Source: Prevotellaceae bacterium UBA1075 (lineage in GTDB: Bacteria > Bacteroidota > Bacteroidia > Bacteroidales > Bacteroidaceae). From it: a stretch of 64,000 nucleotides of DNA. The stretch spans positions 21,974-85,973 of the forward strand of contig DCCS01000023.1 in assembly GCA_002316015.1 (NCBI GenBank), given 5' to 3'. The position numbers and the translations under genes are program-made. Below are positions 8,468 to 17,590 of the stretch, in pieces. The first letter of the stretch is position 1; each line of letters starts with the position of its first letter. The notes beneath the pieces were generated by a model, which searched no databases, had not been told where the DNA came from, and saw only the letters and a program-made list of their open reading frames with translations.

Positions 8468-9736
8468 TCAATAGTTTGTGATGAGGAGGTGTGTGGCGTT
8501 CCTGTGATTCCTGTTCATAAAACTCACGAGATACTCCTTGTCGAAAGTGCGGATCCTGACGCCTTCCTTGTTGTAGAGGCTATAGATGAACTCCGTGTTC
8601 TTGATAATCATCATCCACTTGGCCTTGCACTCATTTATCATAAAACAGGCAAGCCTTTCCTGGTCAGCCCTGGTAAAGGCGTTCCGGGCATAGGTGCTGA
8701 ACTCGCTGTCATACGGTGGGTCAAGGAACGCAAAGTCATTCTCGCTTGGCTGCGTCTCTCTGAGGAATGTCTCGAAATCCAGGTTATAGACATGAACTTT
8801 CCCGAAATGGTCAAGCACCGCTCTTGAGCGGTAGTAATTGAGTTTCTTGGCCATCTGCTTGCCGTTATAGGCTATCCCACCATAGGGCACGTTGAACTCA
8901 CCTTTGCTGCTGTATCGGAACATCCCGCTGTAGGCATAGTTGCGCATGAAGAAGAACAGCGCACAATGCAAGGCCCTGTTGTCCCTGGCGATACTGCCGT
9001 CATTATAAATGTGCCTGTAATTCATATATACTGCGCTCTTGACCGCTGCCTCAATATTGTCAAGCAGGTCGCTCTCGGGCAGGATATGCCTCTCCATCTC
9101 AAGCATGTGCATCCGCGCCATCTTGCGGAAGAGGTTTGTCTCCATTTCCCTGACAAGCATGCTGGAATGGGAGCGTAGTTCGTCCCCGGCTACGATATCG
9201 AGGATGTCGTCCTGGTTGTCCTTGCAGAACTGGCGGACTTGAACTCTCAGCCCTTCCTTGCTGACCATGTCATTCCTGTAACCGAGATAAATGTCAACCA
9301 GAACCTTGTTTTCCCGAAAGAATGACAACGCGTTCTCCCAGGACTTGTCCATCAGTTCCACATAGTGGAAAAAATCCTTGTCTGACGAGGCTATATAGTT
9401 GTACAGGGCGATAAGTTCTGAGGAGAGGTCGTTTATATAGTACTCCCTTGCCCTGATAGCCATAAAGACAGAGCCGCCACCCACAAAAGGTTCAAAGAAC
9501 CTGTCGAACTCCGGAATATTGGGCAATATATGCTTGAGTTCCTTTTCCTTTCCCCCAGGCCATTTTATGACAGGCTGCAATCCTGTAGGAACATTGCCGT
9601 CATGTTTTGGCACATTTGCCTTTGCAGCAAAGAATGTGTTGGTGTCAGAGAAGGCTGTCTGGTATGGCATGCGACTCTCGCATACTGCTGGAGTTGGTTC
9701 GTTGTCTGCTATATTATAAGTTTTCTTTGTTGGCAT
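8468..9736 (-). CDS. Dam-class (D12) DNA adenine N6-methyltransferase
   Basis: A 422-residue protein of the D12 class of DNA adenine methyltransferases, the Dam/DpnM group. After about 50 extra residues it begins VIKWPGGKEKEL, the usual family start. The SAM-binding motif I is FEPFVGGGSVF (about residues 81-91) and the catalytic motif IV is FLDPPYDSEF with DPPY at about 339-342. A helical insertion between them probably holds the target recognition domain. No matching restriction enzyme gene is adjacent, so it looks like an orphan methylase. The ATG at 9736 is preferred; the frame continues upstream into unrelated methyltransferase remnants (9737-9928). Confidence 0.85.
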   Translation of the reverse strand: MPTKKTYNIADNEPTPAVCESRMPYQTAFSDTNTFFAAKANVPKHDGNVPTGLQPVIKWPGGKEKELKHILPNIPEFDRFFEPFVGGGSVFMAIRAREYYINDLSSELIALYNYIASSDKDFFHYVELMDKSWENALSFFRENKVLVDIYLGYRNDMVSKEGLRVQVRQFCKDNQDDILDIVAGDELRSHSSMLVREMETNLFRKMARMHMLEMERHILPESDLLDNIEAAVKSAVYMNYRHIYNDGSIARDNRALHCALFFFMRNYAYSGMFRYSSKGEFNVPYGGIAYNGKQMAKKLNYYRSRAVLDHFGKVHVYNLDFETFLRETQPSENDFAFLDPPYDSEFSTYARNAFTRADQERLACFMINECKAKWMMIIKNTEFIYSLYNKEGVRIRTFDKEYLVSFMNRNHRNATHLLITNY

Positions 9737-9928
9737 TTGGGGGTGTGGATTTTCTGGATTTAGCGCAGAGTCTATTCGTATGCGTGCCGCGTCAAAAAGA
9801 CTTTCAATGAGTTCGACCCCTATAAACCTTCTGCCGAAATCCAGTGCGGCAATGCTTTCTTGTTTGTATTTGGTTGCCAAAATAGACAAATCTTTAAACA
9901 GGGCACAGACAGGCACTAACGTTTGTAG
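9737..9928 (-). pseudogene. C-terminal remnant of an N4/N6 DNA methyltransferase
   Basis: In frame with and directly upstream of the Dam-class gene, the minus strand reads SIAALDFGRRFIGVELIES followed by LFDAARIRI. This is the characteristic tail (after the GSGTT motif) of N6_N4-type site-specific DNA methyltransferases, as in the pattern LGRRFIGIE...AKKRI. An in-frame stop lies at 9929-9931, and nothing upstream up to mutS2 (10023) encodes the rest, so only the last 50 or so codons survive. A GTG at 9916 could allow the tail to be translated as an N-terminal extension of the downstream enzyme. Confidence 0.6.
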
Positions 9929-10022
9929 TCACGTGTTCATTTATTGGTTCACCATGGCGGTCACTTGAGTCTTTATCCCAAGGGCACAGGTGACCGCTGT
10001 GGTTTGTCCTACTCCACATCGT

Positions 10023-12530
10023 CTATAGCTCCACCACGGTGATGCCTGCACCGCCAAACTGCACGTGCTCGTCGTGTGCTGACTTCACGCCAGGATGGGC
10101 GTTCAAGTAGTCGCGGATAAGCTGGCGCAGGATGCCGGTGCCTGTGCCGTGCAGGATGCGCACACGCTTGGCTCCCACCAGAATGGCATCGTCGATGAAG
10201 TAGGTCACGGCCTGCAGGGCTTCCTCGCCCCGCATGCCCCGCACATCGATGTCCTGATGGAAGTGCAGGTGCTTCTCGCGTATCTGGTCCTGGGTCTCAC
10301 GGCTTACATACGAGATGACTCCCTGCCCCTTGTCCTCCTTGGGCTTCTCGGCACGCACCAGCCTCTTGGTGTCTACCGTGGTCTTCATCATGCCGAAGGT
10401 CACCGATGCCTGTTTCCCGTCGATATGGTTTATCACTCCCACCGCAGTCTGCCCTTTCAACTTGACCGTGTCACCGGGTTTCAGTGGTTCCTCGGCCTGC
10501 GGGACAGATGTCTTTGACAGTTGTGGATCTGCCGCTTTCTCCCCGGCACGCTTGCGCTTGTTCTGTTCCCTGCGCTTTCTGCGTTCCTCTATCTGGCGCA
10601 TTTTGCGCTCGATGGTCTCATCGCTGGTAGCCTTGCTATCGTCCAGCAGTTCCTCGGCGGCAGAGGCCATCTGCTGGCGTGCCATGCGTGTGCGTTCCTT
10701 CTCGGCCTGTGCCTCACGTATCTCGCGGATAGTGTTCTCGATGGTCGCATTGGCCTCTTTCAGGATTTGCTGTGCCTGTTGCCTGGCCTCGCGTATGATG
10801 TCGGCACGCTTGGCCTTCAGTTCGGCCACCTCCTGCTCATATCGTGCGATGGTCTGCTCCATCTGCTTCTCACGTGAGTGGATGGCCTGTCTCTTGGTCT
10901 CCCAGTAGCGTTTGTCCCGGGTGATGTCGAGCAGATACTTGTCGGCATTCACATAGTCCTGTCCCACCAGAGCCGTCGCATCGGCAATCACGTCTTCGGG
11001 TATGCCTGTCTTGCGTGCTATCTCCACAGCGAAACTGCTTCCCGGATTGCCCATCTGCAGTTGGAAGAGCGGCTCCATCCTTTGTCGGTCATAGAGCATC
11101 GCGCCGTTGATGACTCCAGGAGTGTCCTCGGCAAAGTGTTTCAGGTTCTGGTAGTGTGTGGTGATGACACCGAAGGCGCCTCGGGCAACGAAGCGTTTCA
11201 GCACCGCCTCGGCAATGGCTCCACCGATGGTGGGCTCAGTGCCCCCGCCAAACTCGTCAATGAGCAGCAGGGTGGCAGGGTCGGCCATGCGCATCATCTC
11301 CTTCATGTTCTGCAGGTGGCCGCTGTAGGTGCTCAGGTCGTTCTCGATGCTCTGCTCGTCACCTATATCTATCAGGATGTGGTGGAAGATGCCGCACCTG
11401 GAGTTCTCGCCCATGGTGACGGGCAGTCCGCATTGCAGCATATACTGCAGCAGTCCCACCGTCTTGAGGCACACGCTCTTGCCGCCTGCGTTGGGGCCGC
11501 TGATGATGAGGATGCGTTGCTTGCGGCTGAGTGCGATGTCCATGGGCACCACATGCTTGTCCTGCTTGCGCAGGGTAAGTTCCAGCAGGGGGTGCTTTGC
11601 CAGGGTCCAGTCGATGTGTGGCGCGTCCTGTATCTCTGGGCTGACGGCCTCCAGGTGGTCGGCAAGCAGAGCCTTCGCACGGCAAAACTCCACATCGGCC
11701 AGGAAGTCCATGGCACGGTGGAGTTCGCGTATGTTTGGGGTGAGCAGGGCGGTGAACTCACGCAGGATGCGTATCACCTCCCGCTTCTCTTCACCTTCCA
11801 GTTCGCGTATGCGGTTGTTGGCCTCCACCACCTCGGCAGGTTCGATGAAGACCGTTTTTCCCGTCGCGCTCTCATCGTGCACTATTCCCCGGAGTCTTCG
11901 CTTCATGGCCGGAGCCACAGGAAGCACCAGCCGTCCGTCGCGCAAGGTGGGCGACACGTCCTTGTCCACCAGTCCGTCTGCCTGGGCCGAGGCAAGTATG
12001 CGTGCCAGCGCGCGGTTCACGCTTCCCTCAGACTTGCGCAGTTCACCGCGTATAGAGGCCAGTTCGGGGCTGGCCTCATCCCTGACGCGTCCGTATTTGT
12101 CCAGTATCTGTTCGATGCGCTTTTCGATGCTGTGGAAGGTGAACACTCCATCTGCCATGTGGCAAAGTGTTGGGTAGAGTGGGATGCCACCCTCCTCTCT
12201 CCTCACGATGTCCACCCACTGGTGCAGTGTGCGTAGTGTGCGCAGGAGATTCCACAACTCCTGCTCGTCCAGGTAGGCACCTTCCATGCGTATGCGTTTC
12301 AAGGGTATGCGCAGGTCGAAGAAGTCCTGTTGCAGTTGGTCAGAAGCCACCTGCAGGATGCTTCGCAGTTCGTTGGTCTGCCTGTGCAGCATTCTCACCT
12401 CATCGGGCTTGTCCGCGAAGCACATGGCATCCACGCGCTCGTGCCCCAGGTCGCTCAGGCAGCGCTCGTGCAACAGAGCCCTTATCTCGTCAAATCCAAT
12501 CTTCTGCTCGAAATTCTTTGGGTAAGTCAT
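10023..12530 (-). CDS. mutS2: Endonuclease MutS2 / ribosome rescue factor
   Basis: MutS2 of 835 residues. The MutS-type core ATPase carries Walker A GPNAGGKS and Walker B LLIDEFGGGTEPT, a long charged coiled coil follows (the EKERTRMARQQM region), and the C-terminus is an Smr nuclease domain (DVRGMRGEEAL, then ILHGTGTGILRQ). It lacks the mismatch-recognition domain of MutS. Family members suppress recombination and, in Firmicutes, split collided ribosomes. The ATG at 12530 gives MTYPKNFEQKIGFDEIR, the family start; the frame stays open 213 bases further upstream without family sequence. It is third in a minus-strand run after relA and the S9 peptidase. Confidence 0.95.
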   Translation of the reverse strand: MTYPKNFEQKIGFDEIRALLHERCLSDLGHERVDAMCFADKPDEVRMLHRQTNELRSILQVASDQLQQDFFDLRIPLKRIRMEGAYLDEQELWNLLRTLRTLHQWVDIVRREEGGIPLYPTLCHMADGVFTFHSIEKRIEQILDKYGRVRDEASPELASIRGELRKSEGSVNRALARILASAQADGLVDKDVSPTLRDGRLVLPVAPAMKRRLRGIVHDESATGKTVFIEPAEVVEANNRIRELEGEEKREVIRILREFTALLTPNIRELHRAMDFLADVEFCRAKALLADHLEAVSPEIQDAPHIDWTLAKHPLLELTLRKQDKHVVPMDIALSRKQRILIISGPNAGGKSVCLKTVGLLQYMLQCGLPVTMGENSRCGIFHHILIDIGDEQSIENDLSTYSGHLQNMKEMMRMADPATLLLIDEFGGGTEPTIGGAIAEAVLKRFVARGAFGVITTHYQNLKHFAEDTPGVINGAMLYDRQRMEPLFQLQMGNPGSSFAVEIARKTGIPEDVIADATALVGQDYVNADKYLLDITRDKRYWETKRQAIHSREKQMEQTIARYEQEVAELKAKRADIIREARQQAQQILKEANATIENTIREIREAQAEKERTRMARQQMASAAEELLDDSKATSDETIERKMRQIEERRKRREQNKRKRAGEKAADPQLSKTSVPQAEEPLKPGDTVKLKGQTAVGVINHIDGKQASVTFGMMKTTVDTKRLVRAEKPKEDKGQGVISYVSRETQDQIREKHLHFHQDIDVRGMRGEEALQAVTYFIDDAILVGAKRVRILHGTGTGILRQLIRDYLNAHPGVKSAHDEHVQFGGAGITVVEL

Positions 12531-12649
12531 TTTCTTCAGTCGCTTCGCTTCAGGTCTGAGGGCTAGGCGGCTTGCGGGTGCGCGACAGTCCAACTTCCAG
12601 TGTGTGCTGGAGTCTCGTGACACGGCAAGCCCCGTGAGCCCCCACCGTT

Positions 12650-15115
12650 TTACTTCAGGTTCTTGGTCGGGTACATGCTCTCCCACCAGGTGGGGTCGTC
12701 CTGGAGATACTTGGCGAACCAAGCATAATAGGTGTGCACCCATTTGGCCTGTTTCTCATAGTCGAGTATGTGGTGGTTCTGACCCTCCACGGTCACGAAG
12801 GCGCATTCGCGCCCCAGAATCTTCAGCGCGTTGAACATCTGTGTACTCTCCACTATGGGGACATTCGTGTCAGAGCCGCCATGCAGGAACAGGATGGGTG
12901 TGTGTACCTTGTCGGCGTTGAAGAGCGGTGAACGTCCGCTCATCAGTTCGGGGTTGTTCCAGGGATAACTGTCGGCCGCGCTTACGGCACTGTAACTGTA
13001 GCCCCAGTAGCCATAGCCCCAGTAACTGGCAGGATTGCTGATTCCGGCATGCGCCATGGCTGCGGCAAAGATGTCGGTTACCGTCTGCAGGTACATGGTC
13101 ATGAATCCACCATAGGATGCCCCCAGGCAGCCCACCTTCTTGTCATTGACATAGGGGTGTTCGGCACAGAACTTTTTGGTTCCCTCAATGATGTCATCGG
13201 CGGTGTATTTCCCGTAGGCATTCACATGCCGTGCCGCGAACTCCTGCCCGAAGCCTGTGCATCCACTGGGCTGTATCACATACACCACATAGCCCAAGGC
13301 CGCCCAGTTGTGGAAGTTGTAGTAACTGTCGAGATATCGTCCCACGGGCGAGCAACCACCATAGTAATAGACCAGCATCGGATATTTCCGGCTTGCGTCG
13401 AAGTGTGGTGGCAGGTAGTAACGGCCACAGATGGTGTCACCCCGGCTGCTCTGGAAGTTCCAGTCACCGAACTCTCCCAGTTCGATTTCTGTCATGCGTC
13501 CGGGGTTATAGTCGCGTATGAGTGTCTCCTTGCCGCTCTTGAGGTCAATCGTGTGGATGCGGTAAGTGCTCGAAGCCCCTTCGCCCGAATAGGACAGCAG
13601 GGGCTTGTCTCTGGCCAGCGAGAAACTGTTGACGAAGCACTCCGAGGTCTTGACCTGAGTCCATCGCTTGCTCTTCATGTCCAGGCGGAAGATACTCTGT
13701 AAGTCGCGGTTCTCGCACAGCGCGTAGAGGTTGCCGTCGGCATGGCTACATTCCACGTTGATGATGCTTGGGTCAAAGTCCTTTGTCAGCGGAGTTATTT
13801 CCCCCGTATGCGTGTCCATGAGGAAGAGTTCCTGCTGAATCATGCTGGGGGTCTTGCCCGTAGGGTCGTTCTTGCCTATGCCTCCCAAAGCCTCTGGGCT
13901 TCCCTGCAGCAATATGTGCCTGTTGTCGGGCATCCACTGGCATTGTCCCAGAAATCCGTTGTGCCTCACCAGGGTGTCCGCCTTCATTGTCTCCCTGTCG
14001 AGCAGCAACAGCGTGGTGAAGGTGAATGGACGCTCGGTGATGTCGTTCTCGCGCACCGAGAGCAGGATTTTCCCGCCATCGTCCGATATGGTGGCATAGG
14101 AGTCGTGCTGCCCTTGCGTGAGCACACTTACCAAACCCGTGGCTGGGTCGAGCAACTGCACGTTGTTCCTGTCGCGCCATCCAGCGATGCGGTCATCGGG
14201 CTGGAGTATCTGGTGAACTTGCGGGTCGTCCCTGGGGCCTTCCGTCTTCTTGCTGATGAGCATCAGCCTGTCTTGTGCTGTCCACCGCCCCCACAGTGCC
14301 AGGGCATCGGTATAGAGCGGTGTGCCCTGCCCGGTGGCAGGGTCGATGTATTCGTATATGGTTTCGCCCTGTCTTTCCTGCCGCCAGCCGATATATCGGT
14401 CACCCTGTGCGGCCCACTGGACAAAGTTGGCGGGGATGTACTCGTTTCCGGTCTTCAGGTCCAGGATGCGCTCGGTGGTGACACGCTCGCCCCCCTCCTT
14501 GGTGCGTCGCACCTGGTATTTCATAAAGCGGCCACCTGCGCTCAGACTGGTGCCTCCTGCCCAGAGCCCATTCTGGTAGTCCTCGAATGTATAAAGTCTC
14601 TTTCCCTTGGGGTTGAGGGTGATATACTTGTCCTGCCCTGTTTCTATTTGTATGGTCAGCGTGTCGGATTTTCCATGCTTTTGCAGCAGTTTCACCACCA
14701 CGTCATGCCTGCCGGGCAGCAGTTGCCGCTCCTCGCCGTCACGGTATTCTTTCCCGTCGACAAAGGTCTTGTGCCGGGTAGTGCTTGTGACGCTCATGCG
14801 GTATTTGGCAAACATCGTGTTCTCTATTTGAAAGCCGGCCAGTCGCAATCCTCCCTGCTCGCTCGCCGGGATGACGCTGTCTGTCATGCATTCACCCGTA
14901 CGCCACTGCTTGAGTGACACGGGTACCTCCATCATCAGGTTGTCCTGTTCGAATGGTTTGCCCCATACGTCTGTGCTGTCTGTGTGTATGGGCGTGGCCA
15001 TACGGAACGGCCTGGTCAGCCGCAGGCTGTCCACGCGCAGGCTTGTGGATGATGCTGCGCTGCATCCTGCTGCCCACAGCATTCCAAACAGCAGGGTCTT
15101 AACTTCTTGATGCAT
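12650..15115 (-). CDS. S9-family prolyl oligopeptidase (DPP-type) lipoprotein
   Basis: An 821-residue serine peptidase with an N-terminal beta-propeller and a C-terminal alpha/beta hydrolase domain. The nucleophile is Ser667 in CLGASYGGFMTMY; the catalytic Asp is in LHGGSDTNVP and the His in NHHILDYEKQ. The N-terminus LLFGMLWAAGCSAAS contains a plausible lipobox, so it is predicted to be a lipoprotein of the envelope, probably trimming dipeptides or oligopeptides from imported protein. It starts inside the end of the relA gene (17-base overlap) and is therefore likely co-transcribed with it; mutS2 follows after 119 bases. The exact subfamily (S9B or S9C) is not certain. Confidence 0.9.
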   Translation of the reverse strand: MHQEVKTLLFGMLWAAGCSAASSTSLRVDSLRLTRPFRMATPIHTDSTDVWGKPFEQDNLMMEVPVSLKQWRTGECMTDSVIPASEQGGLRLAGFQIENTMFAKYRMSVTSTTRHKTFVDGKEYRDGEERQLLPGRHDVVVKLLQKHGKSDTLTIQIETGQDKYITLNPKGKRLYTFEDYQNGLWAGGTSLSAGGRFMKYQVRRTKEGGERVTTERILDLKTGNEYIPANFVQWAAQGDRYIGWRQERQGETIYEYIDPATGQGTPLYTDALALWGRWTAQDRLMLISKKTEGPRDDPQVHQILQPDDRIAGWRDRNNVQLLDPATGLVSVLTQGQHDSYATISDDGGKILLSVRENDITERPFTFTTLLLLDRETMKADTLVRHNGFLGQCQWMPDNRHILLQGSPEALGGIGKNDPTGKTPSMIQQELFLMDTHTGEITPLTKDFDPSIINVECSHADGNLYALCENRDLQSIFRLDMKSKRWTQVKTSECFVNSFSLARDKPLLSYSGEGASSTYRIHTIDLKSGKETLIRDYNPGRMTEIELGEFGDWNFQSSRGDTICGRYYLPPHFDASRKYPMLVYYYGGCSPVGRYLDSYYNFHNWAALGYVVYVIQPSGCTGFGQEFAARHVNAYGKYTADDIIEGTKKFCAEHPYVNDKKVGCLGASYGGFMTMYLQTVTDIFAAAMAHAGISNPASYWGYGYWGYSYSAVSAADSYPWNNPELMSGRSPLFNADKVHTPILFLHGGSDTNVPIVESTQMFNALKILGRECAFVTVEGQNHHILDYEKQAKWVHTYYAWFAKYLQDDPTWWESMYPTKNLK

Positions 15116-17324
15116 TCTTTACTCCTTTTACGGTCTTGATTTTCTTGAGCAGTTTCTCCAGCCTGGCCGTGTCGTCGAGCATGACCGTCAGTGTGCCGCT
15201 GAAGAGCCCGTCGTGACTGTCGATGCTGATGCTGCGCAACTGGATTTTCTCCTCCTTGCTTATGATGCTTGTGATATTGTTGACGATGCCGATGTCATCG
15301 TTCCCCACCACATGCAGCGTGATGGGGTACTGCCCGGTGGCTCTGCCCGACCACATGGCCTTGACTATCCTGTAACCGAAACGCTCGCGTAGCTGCGGCG
15401 CGTTGGGACAGTTCTCACGGTGAATCTTGATGCCGCCTCCGCTGGTCACGAACCCAAAGACCTTGTCGCCATATACGGGCTGGCAGCATCTGGCCATTTG
15501 GAAGTCCAGCCCGCGTATGTTCGGGTCGATGACCAGCACATCCTCCTGTGGCGCGCTTGTCTTGCGCAGGTTTTCATCGGGCTGCATCACATATCGCACC
15601 GCGCTTTGCGCGGGCGTGGTCTTCTCGTCCTCGCCCCGGTCGCGTCGCAATTGCTGCGCGTAGGTTTCAAGCACGTCATTGGTCTCAATCCGTCCATTGG
15701 CCAGGGCCGTGTAGAAGTCTGTCACCACGCGGTATCCCAGCCTGGTCATTGTGTGCATCAGCGCGGGCTCATCGTAATCCAGTTTCCTGTTCCTCATCTT
15801 GCGCTCCAGTTCTTCCCGTGCCATGGAAGCCTGCCTGCTCTCCAGTTCCTTGAGGCTCTGCTTTATCTTGTTGCGTGCGCGGCTGGTGGTCACGATGCCC
15901 AGCCAGTCCCGCTTGGGGGTCTGGTTGCTGCTGGTAAGGATTTCCACCTGGTCACCGCTGGTGAGTTTCTGCCTGATGGTCACGTTGCGTCCGCCGATGC
16001 GTGCGCCCGTGCACAGGTTGCCCACCTTGGTGTGTATGGCGTAGGCGAAATCCAACACGGTGGATCCCGCAGGCAGTTTGAAGAGGTCGCCCTTTGGCGT
16101 GAACACGAACACCTCGTCTTCTGCCAGGTCCAGTCGGAACTGGTCCATCAGTTGGTGGTCGTCTCCGCTCTCCAGCGCGCTGCGCACTCCGGCCAGCCAC
16201 TCTTCCACACTGCTTTGGCCTCCCTTGATGCCTTTGTAGCGCCAGTGCGCGGCCAGTCCGTGCTCGGCGATGTCATCCATCCGCTCGGTGCGTATCTGCA
16301 CCTCCACCCATTTCTGCTCCGGCCCAAGCACGGTGATGTGCAGGCTCTCGTATCCGTTGCTTTTCGGAACAGACAGCCAGTCGCGCATGCGGGCAGGGTT
16401 GCTCTGGTACATGTCGGTGATGATGCTGAACACCTGCCAGCAGTCCTGCTTCTCGTGTTCGGGCGCGGAGTCCAGGATAATGCGGATGGCAAACAAGTCA
16501 TAGACCCCGTCAATGTCCACCTTCTGCTTCTTCATCTTCTGCCAGATGGAGTGTATGCTCTTGGTGCGTCCCTTCATGTGGAAACGCAGTCCTGCCTGGG
16601 TGAGTTTCTCCTCGATGGGCTTCGTGAACCGTGCCACATATGCATCGCGGCTCTGCTTGGTGCTGTTGAGCCTTTCCTTTATATAATAGTAGGCGTCATG
16701 TTCCAGGTATTTCAGACTCAGGTCTTCCAGTTCGCTCTTCAGTTTGTACAACCCCAGTTTATGGGCCAGTGGTGCATACAGGTAGGCCGCCTCCATCGAC
16801 ACCCTGCGCCTTGCCTCATCGTTTGCCGCCTCCTTGATGCTGCGCATGAGACACACGCGGTTGGCTATCATAATCAGTATGACGCGTATGTCCTCGGCCA
16901 TGGACACAAGCAGGTTGCGGAAGTTGTCGCTCTCGATGGTCGAGCTCTTGCCGTACAATTCGCGTATGCGCAGGAGTCCGTGCATGATGCTGGCCACCTC
17001 CTCGCCGAAGTCGCGTCGCACATCTTCCAGAGTCGCGTCGCCTCTCATCACCGCGCTGTCCAGCAGCACACCCAGCACGGCTCCTCGTGTGAGGCCCATT
17101 TCCCTGGTCACGATGATGGCCGTCTCCATGTCGGTGAGGATGTTGCACAGGCCGAAGTCATCACGTGCCACACCATGGTGCGTGTTTGACAGGCTCAGGT
17201 ATTTGTGTACGAGTGCCCAGTCCTCGTCTGTCAGGACTTGCCTTGTCAGTTCCGCAAGTTCCTGCTCCAGCTTGTCCATGAGTTGGCGTTCCCCGGTGGT
17301 GAAGGTCTCTTTCCCGTCTGTCAT
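15099..17324 (-). CDS. relA: RelA/SpoT-family (p)ppGpp synthetase with degenerate HD domain
   Basis: A 741-residue long RSH protein with HD, synthetase, TGS and ACT domains. The synthetase looks intact: GRTKSIHSIWQKM, YDLFAIRII, SNGYESLHITV and EVQIRTERMDDIAEHGLAAHW. The TGS region is FVFTPKGDLFKLP and an ACT domain ends the protein. The hydrolase half is degenerate: where the family has LLHDVVEDT, this protein has LLDSAVMRG (about residues 87-95), and the ADR motif is ANR. It is therefore predicted to make but not break (p)ppGpp. The segment that distinguishes RelA (ExDD) from bifunctional Rel (RxKD) reads RMRD. A second, SpoT-type protein would be expected elsewhere in the genome. Confidence 0.92.
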   Translation of the reverse strand: MTDGKETFTTGERQLMDKLEQELAELTRQVLTDEDWALVHKYLSLSNTHHGVARDDFGLCNILTDMETAIIVTREMGLTRGAVLGVLLDSAVMRGDATLEDVRRDFGEEVASIMHGLLRIRELYGKSSTIESDNFRNLLVSMAEDIRVILIMIANRVCLMRSIKEAANDEARRRVSMEAAYLYAPLAHKLGLYKLKSELEDLSLKYLEHDAYYYIKERLNSTKQSRDAYVARFTKPIEEKLTQAGLRFHMKGRTKSIHSIWQKMKKQKVDIDGVYDLFAIRIILDSAPEHEKQDCWQVFSIITDMYQSNPARMRDWLSVPKSNGYESLHITVLGPEQKWVEVQIRTERMDDIAEHGLAAHWRYKGIKGGQSSVEEWLAGVRSALESGDDHQLMDQFRLDLAEDEVFVFTPKGDLFKLPAGSTVLDFAYAIHTKVGNLCTGARIGGRNVTIRQKLTSGDQVEILTSSNQTPKRDWLGIVTTSRARNKIKQSLKELESRQASMAREELERKMRNRKLDYDEPALMHTMTRLGYRVVTDFYTALANGRIETNDVLETYAQQLRRDRGEDEKTTPAQSAVRYVMQPDENLRKTSAPQEDVLVIDPNIRGLDFQMARCCQPVYGDKVFGFVTSGGGIKIHRENCPNAPQLRERFGYRIVKAMWSGRATGQYPITLHVVGNDDIGIVNNITSIISKEEKIQLRSISIDSHDGLFSGTLTVMLDDTARLEKLLKKIKTVKGVKNASRS

Positions 17325-17430
17325 AGCACTTCTCTTTTCTTGTTTTCCGTGTGCCTGTCGCGCCCTGTTTCCGGTGCGGTCGGCGGTTTCCTGCCAGGAC
17401 GCGAAATGCCGCTGTATGCGTTATCGTTGG

Positions 17431-17438
17431 CAAAGTTA
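17431..17438 (-). promoter_or_regulatory. -7 box of the relA operon
   Basis: The minus strand reads TAACTTTG, about 107 bases before the relA start. No clear -33 element. Confidence 0.5.
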
Positions 17439-17513
17439 CAGGAAAAATGGCTTTTTTCTTCGCTTTGACAGGCTTTTTCCACCACCGTCAGTGGGGTGCT
17501 CATTCTTTTTGGC

Positions 17514-17521
17514 TAACTTTG
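17514..17521 (+). promoter_or_regulatory. -7 box of the DUF4301 gene
   Basis: TAACTTTG on the plus strand, 70 bases before the ATG at 17591, divergent from the relA promoter. Confidence 0.5.
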
Positions 17522-17590
17522 TGGGGAAATATAAGGAGAGCTGCCGGTATGGCCGCAGGCCGTGCGGTGGCGTGCCAATAAAACTTAATT

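Noticed and set aside
9530..9763. Plus-strand frame with signal-like hydrophobic stretches opposite the methylase
   Set aside because: Lies entirely within the antisense of the D12 methylase and its remnant; no promoter.
10878..12236. Long open frame on the plus strand opposite mutS2
   Set aside because: It is a mirror of mutS2 caused by G/C-rich third positions; the protein has no recognisable family and mutS2 motifs are complete.
15420..17189. Long plus-strand open frame opposite relA
   Set aside because: Same mirror effect; relA on the other strand has all synthetase motifs.
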